Made by a program: the position numbers and the translations under genes. Shown in pieces: positions 17,793-26,045 of a stretch of DNA of 64,000 nt. The notes beneath the pieces are model-generated. The model was not told the origin of the DNA and searched no databases. It saw nothing but the letters and a program-made list of their open reading frames with translations. Numbering within the stretch: the stretch's first letter is position 1; each line of letters begins with the position of its first letter. The DNA comes from Methanobacterium sp. (GTDB taxonomy: Archaea > Methanobacteriota > Methanobacteria > Methanobacteriales > Methanobacteriaceae), in contig JACRPY010000002.1 in NCBI GenBank assembly GCA_016222945.1, forward strand, positions 558,001 through 622,000, read 5' to 3'.

Positions 17793-17807
17793 GAAAAATT
17801 TATATAC
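17793..17807 (+). promoter_or_regulatory. TATA box of the nif operon
   Basis: gaaaaatttatatac reads as a BRE-like purine run plus an AT-rich TATA element. Expected initiation about 25 bases downstream falls at the palindrome 17830-17854. The 394-base region between pycB and nifH holds no convincing gene; apart from this promoter it is AT-rich. Confidence 0.6.
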
Positions 17808-17829
17808 AATGAAAACAAAACAATGATAG

Positions 17830-17854
17830 TCGGAAGTAGGAAACATACTTCCGA
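17830..17854. promoter_or_regulatory. nif operator, NrpR-type palindrome
   Basis: A perfect 9-base inverted repeat, TCGGAAGTA then seven bases then TACTTCCGA. Inside it the right part reads GGAA-N6-TTCC (17839-17852), the operator form known for NrpR, the repressor of nif genes in methanogens, which is released by 2-oxoglutarate. It lies where transcription should start, suited to blocking polymerase. GC-rich compared with its surroundings. Confidence 0.7.
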
Positions 17855-17922
17855 TAAAGACTTTTTCAAAAATTATTAAAAATGGAGAAATAAAGAAAAA
17901 AAACAAAAGAATGAGGTCTATC

Positions 17923-18750
17923 ATGGTAAGAAAAATAGCTATTTATGGAAAAGGTGGAATTGGAAAGTCCACAACACAACAAAACACAGCAGCCGCTATG
18001 GCTCATTTCCACGATAAAAATATAATGATTCATGGATGTGATCCAAAAGCAGACAGTACACGTCTGATTTTAGGTGGTAAAATGCAAACCACCATGATGG
18101 ACACATTAAGAGAGGAAGGAGAAGAAGCCTGTACTCCTGAAAATGTTGTTGAAGCAGGATACAAAGGAATTAAATGTGTTGAATCTGGTGGTCCTGAACC
18201 TGGTGTTGGATGTGCTGGAAGGGGTGTGATCACCGCTATAACAATAATGGAAATGTATGGGGAATATGAAAAGGATTTAGACTTTGTATTCTTCGATGTT
18301 TTAGGTGATGTTGTATGCGGTGGATTTGCAATGCCTATACGGGATGGAAAAGCCTCAGAAATTTATATTGTGGCATCTGGGGAGATGATGGCGCTTTACG
18401 CTGCAAATAATATCTGTATTGGTATGGTAAAATACGCAGAACAGAGCGGAGTGAGACTTGGAGGAATCATCTGTAACAGTAGAAATGTAGATGGTGAAAA
18501 AGAACTGCTTAAAGAATTTTGTGAGAAAATAGGAACTCAAATGATTCACTTTGTTCCACGTGATAATATAGTTCAAAAAGCTGAATTCAATAAAAAATCG
18601 GTTGTAGAATTTGATGAGGACTGCAATCAGGCTAATGAATACAAAACACTTGGAGAAAAAATAATCGGCAATGATAATTTCGTCATTCCTAAACCAATGA
18701 CCATGGATGAACTGGAAGATCTGGTTTTAAAATATGGTTTAATTGATTAA
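17923..18750 (+). CDS. nifH: nitrogenase iron protein NifH
   Basis: NifH is the ATP-hydrolysing reductase that passes electrons to the NifDK protein, and is also needed for cofactor maturation. The 275 residues begin MVRKIAIYGKGGIGKST (P-loop). Cys97 (in PGVGCAGRG) and Cys132 (in GDVVCGGFAMP) supply the [4Fe-4S] cluster bridging the homodimer; Arg100 corresponds to the known ADP-ribosylation site. Start ATG at 17923 has gaggtc upstream; a frame 12 bases longer includes that site. First gene of an operon continuing through nifX, under the palindrome at 17830-17854. Sequence features are those of the methanogen Nif group. nifB is not in the window. Confidence 0.97.
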   Translation: MVRKIAIYGKGGIGKSTTQQNTAAAMAHFHDKNIMIHGCDPKADSTRLILGGKMQTTMMDTLREEGEEACTPENVVEAGYKGIKCVESGGPEPGVGCAGRGVITAITIMEMYGEYEKDLDFVFFDVLGDVVCGGFAMPIRDGKASEIYIVASGEMMALYAANNICIGMVKYAEQSGVRLGGIICNSRNVDGEKELLKEFCEKIGTQMIHFVPRDNIVQKAEFNKKSVVEFDEDCNQANEYKTLGEKIIGNDNFVIPKPMTMDELEDLVLKYGLID

Positions 18751-18773
18751 TTAACAGCACTGGAGAGTTAAAA

Positions 18774-19091
18774 ATGAAGATGATTCGCGCAATTGTGCGC
18801 CCGGATAAAGCAGAAGAAGTCGTAGATTCCCTGGCAGAAGCAGGTTATGTTGCCCTTACAAAAATGGATGTTATTGGGAGAGGTAAACAGAAGGGAATTC
18901 AAGTAGATAAAATCTATTACGACGAATTACCTAAAACAATGCTCCTTCTGGTTGCAGAAGAAGCAGATACTCAAAAAATTATCGATATAATTAATGAATC
19001 TGCATTTACGGGAAGCTTTGGTGATGGAAAAATATTTGTAAGCCCTGTAGATGAAGCGTACACTGTAAGAACAAGATCTGCAGGATTATAA
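18774..19091 (+). CDS. nifI1: nitrogenase-regulating PII protein NifI1
   Basis: A 105-residue PII-family protein beginning MKMIRAIVRPDKAEEVVDSL and carrying the GRGKQKG motif at the T-loop base. Its T-loop is much shorter than that of GlnB, typical of NifI1. In methanogens NifI1 and NifI2 form a complex that binds NifDK and switches off nitrogenase when ammonium is present; 2-oxoglutarate relieves this. Its place between nifH and nifD is the hallmark of the archaeal arrangement. It starts 23 bases after nifH. Confidence 0.93.
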   Translation: MKMIRAIVRPDKAEEVVDSLAEAGYVALTKMDVIGRGKQKGIQVDKIYYDELPKTMLLLVAEEADTQKIIDIINESAFTGSFGDGKIFVSPVDEAYTVRTRSAGL

Positions 19092-19126
19092 TGCTAAAAA
19101 TTAATTGAAACTAACTGGTGCATTTA

Positions 19127-19495
19127 ATGAAAGAAATAATCGCAATTATCCGCCCAAAAAAGATGACACAAACAAAAGAAGTTTTAAGCGCACTTGGTTT
19201 TCCAGCAATGACTGCAAACAGAGTCATGGGACGGGGAAGGCAAAAAGCAATAATCGGAGAAGTATCTTTTGATATTAACAAACCGGAACTCCTTGAAGAA
19301 GAAGGAACAATGAGATACATACCAAAGCGGCTTATATCACTAATTGTGCCTGATGAGGATGCTTCTCTTGTAGTTGAAGCTATAATGAGGGTTAATCAAA
19401 CAGGACAAATAGGAGATGGAAAACTGTTCGTGTGTCCTGTAGATGATGCAATAAGGGTAAGAACAGATGAACGTGGAGAAGAAGCTATTATTTAA
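19127..19495 (+). CDS. nifI2: nitrogenase-regulating PII protein NifI2
   Basis: A 122-residue PII-family protein beginning MKEIIAIIRPKKMTQTKEVL, with VMGRGRQKAII at the T-loop base and a longer T-loop (residues about 48-65, FDINKPELLEEEG) ending MRYIPKRLI, typical of NifI2. It partners NifI1 in post-translational nitrogenase switch-off. ATG at 19127 is preferred to an in-frame GTG nine bases upstream, because that GTG falls in the ctggtg ribosome-binding site. A 63-base gap follows before nifD. Confidence 0.93.
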   Translation: MKEIIAIIRPKKMTQTKEVLSALGFPAMTANRVMGRGRQKAIIGEVSFDINKPELLEEEGTMRYIPKRLISLIVPDEDASLVVEAIMRVNQTGQIGDGKLFVCPVDDAIRVRTDERGEEAII

Positions 19496-19558
19496 TAGCA
19501 ATATTGAATAGGAGCACGCAACGATTTAATAGATTATGATTATTAGGAGATCAAAAAT

Positions 19559-20869
19559 ATGCCCTTTAAACTTTTTGAAGTTGATAAAGAAATCCCAGAA
19601 AGAGAAGAATTTATTTATGTAAAAGATTCAGCGGATCCAAAGGAACATATCCCTAAATGTAATACAAAGACCGTTCCTGGCTGTATGACTGAGCGTGGAT
19701 GTGCATTTGCAGGGGTTAAAGGGGTTATAACTGGAGCTGTAAAAGACGTTGTTCATGTTGTGCATTCTCCTGTAGGATGTACCACATACGGTTGTGGAAG
19801 TAAAAGATACCCCAGTTCACCTGATCTTCCAAACGGAGGTAAAATTCCAATAGAAAACTTCAACCTGAAATACATTATGGGTACAGACCTTAAAGAATCA
19901 GATGTAGTTTTTGGAGGAATGAAAAAACTCAGGCAATCCATTTTAGAAGCATCTAAAGAATTTCCATTTGTTAATGCTATTTACACATACGCAACATGTA
20001 CAACTGGACTTATAGGGGATGACATGGATGCTGTTGCAAAAGAATTATCAGAAGAAATCGGTAAAGACGTTATAGCATTCAATGCTCCTGGATTTTCAGG
20101 CCCTACTCAATCTAAAGGGCACCATGTTGGTAACATAACTCTCTTCAATAAACTTGTAGGTACAAAAGAGCCCCCAGAGACAACACCTTATGATGTGAAC
20201 TTAATTGGGGAATATAACATAGATGGAGACCTTTGGGTCTTACAGGATTACTTTAAAGAGATAGGAATAAACATACTCTCCACATTCACTGGAGATTGTA
20301 GCCATGATGAGATATGCTGGATGCACAGAGCCAAATTAAGCTTAGTAAGATGCCAGCGATCTGCAAATTATATAGCTGAACTTATAGAAGAAAAATATGG
20401 CGTTCCATATATTAAAGTGGACTTTTTTGAACTCCAGGGAAAGAAAGTATGGGTATTTTCTGGAGGACCTAAAAACTGGCACCTTCCTGAACCTCTAAAG
20501 GAGCATCTGGGAATGGAAACAGTTGCAGTATCTACAATGTTTGAGCACGAAGATGGATATGAGAAGATTAAAGAGCGTGTAGGTGAAGGAACAGTTATAT
20601 TTGATGATCCAAATTCACTGGAACTTGAAGAAATTATTGAAGATTATAAGCCAGATATAATCTTATCTGGTGTTAAAGAGAAATATATAGCTCATAAATT
20701 AGGAGTACCATGCATGTTAATTCATTCATATGAAAATGGGCCTTATATGGGCTTTGAAGGATTTATGAACTTAGCTCAAGATATTTATGCTTCTATTTAC
20801 AGTCCTGTGTGGGATATGCTGGAATTTGAAGAGGAAGTAGAAGAAAGCGAAGAGGAGGTAACAGAATGA
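19559..20869 (+). CDS. nifD: nitrogenase component 1 alpha subunit NifD, with an internal deletion
   Basis: Alpha subunit of the dinitrogenase that carries the FeMo cofactor. P-cluster cysteines are Cys48 (ERGCAFAG), Cys74 (SPVGCTTYG) and Cys147 (YATCTTGLIGDD). Cofactor ligands are Cys265 (LVRCQRSAN) and His389 (LIHSYENGPY). The QSKGHH motif near residue 184-189 matches the substrate-gating Gln/His. At 436 residues it is short. The helical stretch that normally joins YGIP...FFG to GKKV is missing: the frame goes from KVDFF (residue 290) straight to ELQGKKVWVF, about 45 residues fewer than its relatives and than NifE in this window. The C-terminal half resembles Vnf/Anf-type alpha subunits, but no delta-subunit gene is present. 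It overlaps nifK by four bases (ATGA). Confidence 0.93.
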   Translation: MPFKLFEVDKEIPEREEFIYVKDSADPKEHIPKCNTKTVPGCMTERGCAFAGVKGVITGAVKDVVHVVHSPVGCTTYGCGSKRYPSSPDLPNGGKIPIENFNLKYIMGTDLKESDVVFGGMKKLRQSILEASKEFPFVNAIYTYATCTTGLIGDDMDAVAKELSEEIGKDVIAFNAPGFSGPTQSKGHHVGNITLFNKLVGTKEPPETTPYDVNLIGEYNIDGDLWVLQDYFKEIGINILSTFTGDCSHDEICWMHRAKLSLVRCQRSANYIAELIEEKYGVPYIKVDFFELQGKKVWVFSGGPKNWHLPEPLKEHLGMETVAVSTMFEHEDGYEKIKERVGEGTVIFDDPNSLELEEIIEDYKPDIILSGVKEKYIAHKLGVPCMLIHSYENGPYMGFEGFMNLAQDIYASIYSPVWDMLEFEEEVEESEEEVTE

Positions 20870-22254
20870 GCTGTGCAAATGTAATAAAAAAAGAGAGAAC
20901 CTCTGTAATTAACCCTCTTGTAACCTGCCAGCCAATGGGAGCAATGTATGCAGTTTCAGGTATAAGGAGAGGACTTCCATTAGTTCATGGTTCTCAGGGA
21001 TGTTCTACATTTGTTAGATACTCCTTTTCACGTCATTTCCGTGAACCTTCTGAAATTGCTGTAACATCACTTCACGAAGATGCAGCAGTTTTCGGTGGAA
21101 GAAAAAACCTTATATCTGGTATTGAAAATCTTGCAATAAGATTCAAGCCAAATTTAATTGGAGCAATCAGTACATGTTCCAGTGAGATAATTGGAGATGA
21201 CATGGAAGGTTTCATTAAAGTGGCCAAAGAAGACTTAAAAAAAAGAATGGGAGAAAAAGAGGCAGAAAAAGTAAAGATAGTACCTATAAGTACTCCCAGT
21301 TTCGTAGAAACTCATTTTAAAGGCTATGATAATGCAATTAAAGCTCTGGTTGACAACTTAGCTGAAGATCCAAGTGAATCTAATGAAAAAGTTAATATAA
21401 TTCCTGGAATGGTAAATCCTGGAGATGTAAGGGAAATAAAGCATATGCTTGGTTTAATGGGTGTTGAAGGTATTATTCTAACTGATATATCAGATCCTTT
21501 CGATTCACCACTTAGACCATCTACAACAGAAACAAAACCATTCTATCCGAAAGGAGGAACAACAGTAGAAGAAATCTGTGACACCTCAAATAGTCGGGGT
21601 ACAATCTCTTTATGTGGATATGCAGGTTCTGGTGCTGTATCACTTGAGAAAAAGTATGACGTTCCTGCAGCTGTTGGTTCAATACCTATTGGAGTTAAAA
21701 ACACTGACCAATTCTTAAGGAATTTAAAGAAATTCACTGGATTGGAGATTCCAGACACAATCTTAGATGAAAGAGGGCTGCTTATAGATTCAATGGCTGA
21801 CCTTGTATCAAGATACCTATTTGGACGAAAGGTAGCAATATATGGGGATCCTGCTATAACTTCGGGAATTGCTCGATTTGTTTGCGAACTTGGTATGATT
21901 CCTTCAATAGTCTGTACTGGTGTTGAAAGCCCAGAATTTGTTGATGAGATGAAAAAAGTAGCTAAAGAATCTGATGGGGCTGTAGATGTCTTGATAAGAA
22001 GTGATTTAAGAGATTTAGAAACACATCTACAGGAAAATCCTGTGGATCTTATGATTGGTCATTCTGATGGAAGATTATTCGCTAAAGCACTTGATGTTCC
22101 CCTTATACGGGTTGGATTCCCTGTTTATGATAGAGTAGGATACCATAGAGTCCCTATAGTGGGATATAATGGAGGAATTAGTCTCATAGATAGAATAACA
22201 AATGCAGTCTTTGAAAAATACTACGATCATGAACACTGGAAGTTACAGCAATAG
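20866..22254 (+). CDS. nifK: nitrogenase component 1 beta subunit NifK
   Basis: Beta subunit of dinitrogenase, which shares the P-cluster with NifD. Its cysteines are Cys21 (VTCQPMGA), Cys46 (GSQGCSTFVR) and Cys104 (STCSSEIIGDD). At 462 residues it lacks the long N-terminal extension of the Azotobacter type, beginning only about 20 residues before the first P-cluster cysteine, as in methanogen and Vnf/Anf enzymes. Start ATG overlaps the nifD stop, implying translational coupling and equal subunit supply. About 100 bases separate it from nifE. Confidence 0.95.
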   Translation: MSCANVIKKERTSVINPLVTCQPMGAMYAVSGIRRGLPLVHGSQGCSTFVRYSFSRHFREPSEIAVTSLHEDAAVFGGRKNLISGIENLAIRFKPNLIGAISTCSSEIIGDDMEGFIKVAKEDLKKRMGEKEAEKVKIVPISTPSFVETHFKGYDNAIKALVDNLAEDPSESNEKVNIIPGMVNPGDVREIKHMLGLMGVEGIILTDISDPFDSPLRPSTTETKPFYPKGGTTVEEICDTSNSRGTISLCGYAGSGAVSLEKKYDVPAAVGSIPIGVKNTDQFLRNLKKFTGLEIPDTILDERGLLIDSMADLVSRYLFGRKVAIYGDPAITSGIARFVCELGMIPSIVCTGVESPEFVDEMKKVAKESDGAVDVLIRSDLRDLETHLQENPVDLMIGHSDGRLFAKALDVPLIRVGFPVYDRVGYHRVPIVGYNGGISLIDRITNAVFEKYYDHEHWKLQQ

Positions 22255-22356
22255 GCTGAATTCCAAGATAGCTCAAATAATCTCAAATAGCCATTTTAAG
22301 AATATGAATTTTGAAATGGCTAAAATTATTATTTTTAAAGCAAATAGGGGTAAAAA

Positions 22357-23934
22357 ATGCGATTTTTTAAAGGTAAAAAAATGCAATCAGCGGTTAAATC
22401 TTCAAAAAATTCTGAAAAATCAGATAAAGGTAATGAAAAGGTTACAAATTCATCCAAACTAAATGTGTCAGTAAATAAATCATTAATAAAAGATTTATTT
22501 ACTGATGAATCATCTTCTGACGAGATAGTTATTGATCCTGTTCCTGAATCAATTATTAAAACTCTGGAATCTCGCCTGGATCACATGTGCGTTAAAAAAA
22601 GCGAAGATGGGGGTGGCCCTAGTTGTAACACTGCTTCAGTACCAGGAATAGTCACCCAGAGGTCATGTGTTTACGGCGGGGCTCGAGTGGTCCTAATGCC
22701 GATCACCGATGCCATACACTTGGTACACGGCCCTATAGGATGTGCTTCATGTACATGGGACATAAGAGGTAGCCGAACTTCAGGAGAAGATCTGTATAAA
22801 ACAGGGTTTTCTACCAACCTTGAAGAGAAGGACATAGTATTTGGGGGAGAAAAAAAATTAGCAGATACTATAACCGAACTCAACAACCTTTACAAGCCCG
22901 CAGCCATATTTGTCTACTCCACCTGTGTAGTTGGCCTTATTGGGGATGATTTAAAGGCTGTTTGTCGAGAAGCTGAAAAGATCACTAAATGCAGAGTTAT
23001 TCCTGTGCAATCAGAAGGTTTTAGAAGCTTCAATAAATCATTGGGACACCAGCTGGCATGTGATGCAATGCTGGATTATCTTATAGGTACTGGGGAACTA
23101 GACGGTAAGCTGAAGAGTGAAATTAACGCGCAGCCGACCTTAAATATAGTAGGAGAATTCAATGTGGCTGGTGATTTGTGGGCAATTAAACCACTCATAG
23201 AAAAGATGGGAGTAAATGTTCTATCGGTTCTAACTGGTGATTCCTGTGTTGAAGATATAGCTAACGCTCATTATGCTGATTTGAACATAGTACAGTGCCA
23301 AAAATCATCAAATTATCTGGCCCGGCAAATGGAAGAGAAATATGGCATACATTATCTCAAGGTGAACTTCTTTGGCATAGAAGACACTGCTAAATCACTT
23401 AAAATTATTTCTGAGTTCTTCCAGAACCCAAAAATGATAGAAAAAGCTGATGAAATAATAAAAACTGAAATAGCAAATGTAAGATCCGAAATAAGTCACT
23501 ATAAAAAGAGACTAGCTGGTAAAGGAGTTGCAGTTTATGTTGGAGGTAACAAGGCATGGTCTCTTATTAGGGCGTTTGAAGAGCTAGGAATGAATGTAAT
23601 AATGACAGGTACTCAAAATGGCCTTCCTGAAGATTACGAGCGAATTATGGAAACAGTTAGCGAAGGAACTCTGGTGGTAGACGATGCTAACTCTATGGAA
23701 CTATCAAGACTTCTACAAAAATATCAGCCAGATCTAGTTATTTCTGGTGCAAAAGAAAAATATATGACTCATAAATTAGGAATACCCTTCTGTGACTTTA
23801 ATCATGACCGTATAGCCTCTTTTGCAGGTTTTAAAGGATTTATTAATTTCGCTAAGGAACTTAATCGGGCAGTATCCAGTCCTGTGTGGAAATTTACTCC
23901 AAAAAAATATCATGGAATTGTTAAAAATGAATAA
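22357..23934 (+). CDS. nifE: FeMo-cofactor scaffold subunit NifE
   Basis: NifE and NifN form the scaffold on which the NifB product is matured to FeMo cofactor. This protein is homologous to NifD: SVPGIVTQRSCVYGGAR, HGPIGCASCTWD, YSTCVVGLIGDD, the cofactor-site equivalent IVQCQKSSNYL, and GAKEKYMTHKLG near the end. At 525 residues it has an N-terminal extension of about 60 residues rich in K, S and D before the conserved domain. It keeps the helical connector (residues about 330-390) that NifD in this window lacks. ATG follows aggggt. It overlaps nifN. Confidence 0.95.
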   Translation: MRFFKGKKMQSAVKSSKNSEKSDKGNEKVTNSSKLNVSVNKSLIKDLFTDESSSDEIVIDPVPESIIKTLESRLDHMCVKKSEDGGGPSCNTASVPGIVTQRSCVYGGARVVLMPITDAIHLVHGPIGCASCTWDIRGSRTSGEDLYKTGFSTNLEEKDIVFGGEKKLADTITELNNLYKPAAIFVYSTCVVGLIGDDLKAVCREAEKITKCRVIPVQSEGFRSFNKSLGHQLACDAMLDYLIGTGELDGKLKSEINAQPTLNIVGEFNVAGDLWAIKPLIEKMGVNVLSVLTGDSCVEDIANAHYADLNIVQCQKSSNYLARQMEEKYGIHYLKVNFFGIEDTAKSLKIISEFFQNPKMIEKADEIIKTEIANVRSEISHYKKRLAGKGVAVYVGGNKAWSLIRAFEELGMNVIMTGTQNGLPEDYERIMETVSEGTLVVDDANSMELSRLLQKYQPDLVISGAKEKYMTHKLGIPFCDFNHDRIASFAGFKGFINFAKELNRAVSSPVWKFTPKKYHGIVKNE

Positions 23935-25330
23935 AAATACTGATGATGGTATGATCAAAAATTCAAGAGCTTGCGGAGAAATTCACCGGCCAATCCCTAA
24001 TAAACACTTCGCGGTTATTAATCCCTCCAAAATGTGCCAACCTATGGGGGCAGTTCAGGCTTTGCTTGGAGTTCGTGGGGCAATGCCTTTAATACACGGC
24101 TCCCAAGGTTGCAGCACTTACATGAGGTTTCAATTATGCAGGCATTTCAGAGAACCTGTAAATGTTTCTTCCACATCTATGAGTGAAGGAACTGTGGTTT
24201 ACGGGGGAGAAGCTAACCTTTTAAAAGCTCTGGAGACAATATGGAATGAGTATAAACCTGAACTCATAGGAGTAACATCAAGTTGTCTCACTGAGACTAT
24301 CGGTGATGACATGGGCCTTATAATTCATAAATTCCGGCAAGAACATCATGATGAGGAATTACCTCCAATTGTTCCCATATCAACTCCAAGCTATGCTGGA
24401 TCCCATGTGGACGGTTATGACAAGACTATTAAATCACTTATAGAAAATTTAGCATATTCTACTAAGCCTAATGATAAAATTAACATTATAACTGGAAATG
24501 TATCGCCTGCAGATATCAGAGAAGTTAAAGAAATTCTGGAACTTCTGGATTGTGAAAGTATAATACTAACTGATAACTCAGAATCTCTTGATGCTCCACA
24601 TACTGATTCAGTATCATTTCTTCCATCAGAGGGAATCACAGTGGATGAAATAAGAGATACAGCTAATTCAAAGGCTACTTTATCTCTTTGTAAGCACGCT
24701 GATTCTGGTGTAAAATTTCTGGAGAAAAGATTTGATATTAAATCCATTTCAGGATTCTTTCCAGTAGGATTACAAAGTACAGATAGTTTTATATCTTCGA
24801 TTTGCGAGCTTAACGGATGTGAACTTCCAGTTAAACTTGAAAAAGAAAGAGGAAGACTTATTGATGCAATGGTAGATGCTCATCCTTATAATTACGGGAG
24901 AAAGGTTGCTATTTATGGCGATCCTGATGTGGTAGCAGCATTAGCTCGTTTTACAGCAGAGTTAGGAATGATTCCAGCTATAGTTTGTACAGGGGCAAAA
25001 AGCAACCGTTTCCTGGATGATATGAAAAGTGTGGCAGAAGAAAGCTGTTCATTGCCAGTGGTTCTTGAAGGATGTGACCTTTATGATTTACATCAACAGA
25101 TAAAAGAGAATCCAATAGATCTGCTCATTGGAAATTCCTACGGTGCTAGAATAGCCAAAGAAGAGAATATACCTCTTTTGAGGATAGGTTTCCCCATATA
25201 TGATCGTTTAGGTGCCCAGAGAATACCTATTGTTGGTTATAAAGCAGGAATCAGTCTGGTGGATACTCTGGCCAACATAATTCTAGAAAAATACTATGAC
25301 GAGTCAGGACATGAAATAGAAAGTGAATAG
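23927..25330 (+). CDS. nifN: FeMo-cofactor scaffold subunit NifN
   Basis: NifN is the NifK-like half of the NifEN scaffold. Landmarks are INPSKMCQPMGAVQALLG, HGSQGCSTYMRFQLCRHF, SSCLTETIGDD and NYGRKVAIYGDPDVV. Taking ATG at 23927 gives 467 residues and an eight-base overlap with nifE, consistent with coupling. An ATG 15 bases upstream and one at 23951 are alternatives. The frame is open still further into nifE, but that stretch shows no conservation with the family. The similarity to NifK of this operon (HGSQGCST, SFSRHFREP versus LCRHFREP) is strong, reflecting the old duplication. Confidence 0.94.
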   Translation: MNKNTDDGMIKNSRACGEIHRPIPNKHFAVINPSKMCQPMGAVQALLGVRGAMPLIHGSQGCSTYMRFQLCRHFREPVNVSSTSMSEGTVVYGGEANLLKALETIWNEYKPELIGVTSSCLTETIGDDMGLIIHKFRQEHHDEELPPIVPISTPSYAGSHVDGYDKTIKSLIENLAYSTKPNDKINIITGNVSPADIREVKEILELLDCESIILTDNSESLDAPHTDSVSFLPSEGITVDEIRDTANSKATLSLCKHADSGVKFLEKRFDIKSISGFFPVGLQSTDSFISSICELNGCELPVKLEKERGRLIDAMVDAHPYNYGRKVAIYGDPDVVAALARFTAELGMIPAIVCTGAKSNRFLDDMKSVAEESCSLPVVLEGCDLYDLHQQIKENPIDLLIGNSYGARIAKEENIPLLRIGFPIYDRLGAQRIPIVGYKAGISLVDTLANIILEKYYDESGHEIESE

Positions 25331-25375
25331 ATCAGGAAATAGAGTTAAAAATAACATAATAAAAGGGTAAACACC

Positions 25376-25687
25376 ATGAAAATAGCTGTTGCATCCAATA
25401 ATGGCAAAAATGTAAATTTACACTTTGGTGACGCTTCCAACGTTCTCATATTCGAGGTTAACGGAAATCAGGTAAATTTCGTTGAACTTAGAGAAAAACC
25501 CAGAAAACCAATTAAGGATCATTCTGATAGGTGGATACAATCTTTGGAACTTGTAAGTGATTGTCAAGTGGTTTTATGCAGTAGAATTGGACTAGAACCT
25601 AAAGAAGCACTTCAAAATAAAGGAATAGAAGCAATAGGGTCTCAAAAAGAAGTTAGAGATGCAATTAAAGATTATCTTTCAAGATAA
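25376..25687 (+). CDS. nifX: NifX-family FeMo-cofactor carrier
   Basis: A 103-residue protein of the NifX/NafY/NifB C-terminal family, which binds and shuttles the cofactor precursor between NifB, NifEN and NifDK. It begins MKIAVASNNGKNVNLHFGDA; the HFG histidine is the likely cluster contact. The middle (DHSDRWIQSLELVSDCQVVLCSRIG) matches the family, with a late GIEAI strand. It lies 46 bases after nifN and is the last classical nif gene in the operon. Confidence 0.88.
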   Translation: MKIAVASNNGKNVNLHFGDASNVLIFEVNGNQVNFVELREKPRKPIKDHSDRWIQSLELVSDCQVVLCSRIGLEPKEALQNKGIEAIGSQKEVRDAIKDYLSR

Positions 25688-25762
25688 TGAAATAATTTAA
25701 GTTTTGCTTAAATTAGAACAACTTTCAAGATCCTATAAAAACAAGAAACAAGGAGATAAACA

Positions 25763-25951
25763 ATGGTTAAAATAACGGTCGATTATGAAAAATGCGATGG
25801 TATAGATTGCGGAGAATGCGTAGATGTTTGTTCAATGGAAGTTCTTGTACTTGAAGATGGTAAAATAGCAATAAAATGCCAGGAAGAGTGTAGCTTATGC
25901 GAAATTTGCATAGATGTCTGCCCTAGAGACGCTATAACCTTAGAAGAATAA
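25763..25951 (+). CDS. 2[4Fe-4S] ferredoxin-like protein
   Basis: A 62-residue protein with two cysteine sets. The first is CDGIDCGECVDVC, where four residues rather than two separate the first pair. The second is CSLCEICIDVCP, the standard CxxCxxCxxxCP, plus an extra cysteine four residues before it (KCQEEC). Start ATG follows aggag. Position 76 bases after nifX suggests an electron donor for nitrogenase or cofactor assembly. The expanded spacing in the first set is seen in some methanogen polyferredoxin-type domains and may tune cluster potential. Confidence 0.82.
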   Translation: MVKITVDYEKCDGIDCGECVDVCSMEVLVLEDGKIAIKCQEECSLCEICIDVCPRDAITLEE

Positions 25952-26045
25952 ACATGCCCTTTTCTAATTTACTTTTTCCCTATTTAAAAACAATTATTTT
26001 TTATAAATTTAAAGCACATAATTAATATGAGTTGGAGGTAATTTT

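Noticed and set aside
20419..20457. A frameshift or sequencing gap as the cause of the short NifD
   Set aside because: The frame continues in phase on both sides with conserved residues, and the other frames here do not encode the missing stretch.
19559..22254. Calling the nitrogenase Vnf or Anf
   Set aside because: There is no delta-subunit gene, and the operon has nifE, nifN and nifX with methanogen-type nifI1 and nifI2.
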